Source: Bombilactobacillus bombi (GTDB lineage Bacteria > Bacillota > Bacilli > Lactobacillales > Lactobacillaceae). From it: a DNA stretch of 64,000 nucleotides. The stretch lies in the NCBI RefSeq assembly GCF_013607485.1, contig NZ_SCHP01000003.1, forward strand, positions 35,853-99,852, in the 5' to 3' direction. How positions within the stretch are numbered: the stretch's first letter is position 1; the number at the start of each line of letters is the position of its first letter. The position numbers were made by a program, and so were the translations under genes. Under the pieces are notes generated by a model, which saw only the letters and a list, made by a program, of their open reading frames with translations, did no database searches and was not told the origin of the DNA. This document shows, piece by piece, positions 62,494 to 64,000 of the stretch.

Positions 62494-63296
62494 CCGCATT
62501 ACTGCAATTAGTTAATTTACCACGATCTACTTTTTATGACCGTTTAAAGCGGAACCAGAAACCTGATAAATATTGGCAACTTAAAGCCTTTATTCAACAG
62601 ACTTTTCACGCTAGTATGCAAACCTATGGTTATCGGTGGATTCATTTATGTGCCCTGAAAGCTGGTTTTAAGTGTGCGCCGATGACGATTAATAAATTGA
62701 TGGGGGAACTGGATTTAGCCGTCATGGTTTACTCACGTCATAGCAGTAATTATCACTCTTACAAAGGCCAGCTCGGCACTGTTAATGACAATCTCTTAAA
62801 GCAGCAATTCCAGGCCACCGAACCTTACACCGTTCTTCATACCGATATCACACAAGTCCGCTTGGCCAATCAACATTGGGGTTATATTTCAGTCGTGCTC
62901 GATGAAGCCAGTCGAGAAGTAATTGGCGCCGTGGTTTCTCAGTCAGCTAATAAACAACATTTAAGTGATACCTTAGACATGCTCCAACATAATTTACCCG
63001 CAGGCGTGACGCCAATTATTCATTCTGACCAAGGCTGGCAATATCAAACGGCCTTATACCAGCAGCGGGTCCAAGCAATGGGTCTCACAGCTAGTATGTC
63101 ACGCAAGGGCAACTGCCACGATAATGCGCCTATGGAAAGTTTCTTTAGCTTAATGAAACGTGAACGCCTTAACCGACAATCAATTGTGGATCTAGCAGCA
63201 TTGGTAAAAATGGTTCAAAAATACATTGAGCGGATTTCTCTCAACAAAAACGGCTTAACTCCGATTGAATACCGACAGCAAAGGTTAACTGCCTGA
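62409..63296 (+). CDS. IS3-family orfB transposase (rve/DDE domain)
   Basis: In IS3 elements orfB is made by -1 frameshifting from orfA; here AAAAAAA at 62409-62415 is the expected slip site and no ATG occurs until 62616. Visible: LVNLPRSTFYDRLKR, MQTYGYRWIH, then DDE residues in LHTDITQV, IHSDQGWQYQ and NCHDNAPMESFFSLMKRE. The catalytic domain is intact, but with orfA broken the fusion transposase cannot be made normally. Confidence 0.88.
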   Translation, partial: KKINGRIEEQTTATKTQVVASLRPLYPLAALLQLVNLPRSTFYDRLKRNQKPDKYWQLKAFIQQTFHASMQTYGYRWIHLCALKAGFKCAPMTINKLMGELDLAVMVYSRHSSNYHSYKGQLGTVNDNLLKQQFQATEPYTVLHTDITQVRLANQHWGYISVVLDEASREVIGAVVSQSANKQHLSDTLDMLQHNLPAGVTPIIHSDQGWQYQTALYQQRVQAMGLTASMSRKGNCHDNAPMESFFSLMKRERLNRQSIVDLAALVKMVQKYIERISLNKNGLTPIEYRQQRLTA

Positions 63297-63468
63297 GCTT
63301 AGATAAAACATCTATAGAACCAAACAAAAAAGCAAAACCAAAAATTAATCGGTCCTGCTTTATTAGCTGGAATAAGTTACGATAGTTCCAGAGTTCTAAG
63401 TCTTATTCAGCTATACTATTAAGTTTCTCTAAACTGTCTAACTTTTTTGTTGCACTTCAGTAACCATC

Positions 63469-63493
63469 CACCAGCGTAGCTGGTGTTTTTTTT
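63469..63493 (+). terminator. Plus-strand terminator just right of the IS
   Basis: CACCAGC-GTA-GCTGGTG (63469-63485) followed by eight T. It would have belonged to plus-strand sequence interrupted by the IS. Confidence 0.8.
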
Positions 63494-63513
63494 ATTAACA
63501 CTATATGGGAAGC

Positions 63514-63533
63514 AAAAAGCCCCTCAAAGGGGC
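63514..63533 (-). terminator. Minus-strand terminator
   Basis: GCCCC (63519-63523) and GGGGC (63529-63533) with AAAAA on the left, read as TTTTT on the minus strand. Serves transcripts from the dehydrogenase gene at the window end. Confidence 0.7.
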
Positions 63534-63562
63534 ACAACAAAAACCTAGCAATCGCGTCCATT

Positions 63563-63706
63563 CTAATTATTTTGAAGTTTAATATTTGAAAATGGATCAA
63601 TGTCCTCTCTTTTACTAATTGTATCTTGTAATCGATCTTCTTGTTCTCGAATATATTTTTGTCTTTTAATTAACCTAACGGTACTGGAATAATATCCTCT
63701 GTCCAA
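63563..63706 (-). other. Doubtful 47-codon frame
   Basis: From TTG at 63706 to stop TAG at 63563-63565: contains RLIKRQKYIREQEDRLQD and ends DPFSNIKLQNN. Charged and helical C-terminal-like composition suggests the end of a degraded gene. No ribosome site. Not assigned. Confidence 0.25.
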
Positions 63707-63781
63707 TTAATAAGGGGAGTAGTCCAAGCCGCAGAAAAATATGGTTCAGTTATATATTTAAAAACAATATATAAAAATAAA

Positions 63782-64000
63782 TTAATGACAAACTTTTTTA
63801 CTGTTTTGATCTTGTTTTAATAACTCTAATAAGGCCTGATCTCGCTTTTGAACAACTTGCTTATTTGAATCAATCTTCCAATCAAAAAAGCCTTCTCCAG
63901 ATTTCAGACCTAATTTATTATCCGCAACCATTTTAGTTAATAAGGGATCAGTCTTTTGTTCAGCACCTAAATCAGCGTATAAATATGAGCTAATATTCTT
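63782..64000 (-). CDS. 3-hydroxyacyl-CoA dehydrogenase, C-terminal part (partial)
   Basis: 73 codons to TAA at 63782-63784; the gene continues beyond the window. It reads DPLLTKMVADNKLGLKSGEGFFDW, the C-terminal dimer-domain signature of 3-hydroxybutyryl/3-hydroxyacyl-CoA dehydrogenases (fadB/hbd type). The extra C-terminal 30 residues are charged. Function beyond family cannot be judged from this fragment. Confidence 0.8.
   Translation of the reverse strand, partial: KNISSYLYADLGAEQKTDPLLTKMVADNKLGLKSGEGFFDWKIDSNKQVVQKRDQALLELLKQDQNSKKVCH

Larger units (their letters stand above)
61865..63459 (+). mobile_element. IS3-family element (IS150-like group), inactive orfA
   Basis: 1595 bp. Left end TGAAGTGC...GTTAGACA and right end (reverse complement TGAAGTGC...GTTAGACA) are imperfect inverted repeats. 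GTA at 61862-61864 and 63460-63462 is a 3-bp target repeat. It contains orfA and orfB with a poly-A frameshift site. orfA is broken twice. Confidence 0.88.
63297..63781. other. Region after the IS with two terminators and a doubtful small frame
   Basis: Contains the IS right end, a plus-strand and a minus-strand terminator and one short minus-strand frame (63563-63706). No recognised gene. Confidence 0.55.

Overview
The window looks like chromosomal DNA of a low-GC Gram-positive lactic acid bacterium of the Lactobacillaceae. The evidence is A/T-rich sequence, strong AAGGAGG-type ribosome sites, intrinsic terminators, a FASII/acetyl-CoA carboxylase operon with FabK and a MarR-type FabT, D-lactate dehydrogenase, pyruvate oxidase, an AraR-type arabinose cluster and a D-aspartate ligase-like ATP-grasp protein. 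No species can be named from the sequence alone. No rRNA, tRNA or CRISPR array was seen.

Layout: 85-1074 D-lactate dehydrogenase. 1240-11271 is one long minus-strand fatty-acid operon, read fabZ-like, fabT, fabH, acpP, fabK, fabD, fabG, fabF, accB, fabZ, accC, accD, accA. It has FabT-type palindromes at its head and a divergent biotin ligase gene. 12418-16195 is a MerR regulator divergent from a redox cluster (two NAD(P)-binding proteins, a frameshifted SDR, a zinc alcohol dehydrogenase). 16355-17794 holds a flavodoxin and a RibD/DHFR-like reductase. 18112-20986 is a metal ABC importer divergent from a Fur/Zur regulator, with a Zur-like palindrome between. 21099-25186 holds galM (with an AraR-like box), a MalY/PatB-type lyase, an MFS transporter and an unknown small protein. 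25305-30454 holds pyruvate oxidase, menI/menB/menE without the rest of the menaquinone pathway, and a DUF308 protein. 30520-38120 is the arabinose cluster araE-araB-araD-araA plus an amidohydrolase, divergent from araR. 38316-41039 is a beta-glucoside PTS IIC and 6-phospho-beta-glucosidase. 41162-43108 is pepO.

43262-49632 is the most striking part: an aromatic amino acid operon (MFS-chorismate mutase fusion, aroC, a BacA/PheA-like protein, aroA, tyrA, aroK). It is preceded by an 18-residue leader peptide with six Tyr/Phe codons in eight, then by seven RNA segments that can pair alternately (A:B, C:D, E:F or B:C, D:E, F:G) and end in an intrinsic terminator. This reads as a leader-peptide attenuator with a relay of hairpins.

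49712-60724 is a minus-strand mixture: two universal stress proteins, a D-aspartate ligase with a disrupted start, a phosphoesterase, acetyltransferases, a short UvrA paralog and PepF, then a plus-strand tyrosine phosphatase. 60725-63781 is an unstable zone with an IS256-family relic and an IS3-family element (61865-63459) with 3-bp target repeats and a broken orfA. The window ends inside a 3-hydroxyacyl-CoA dehydrogenase gene.
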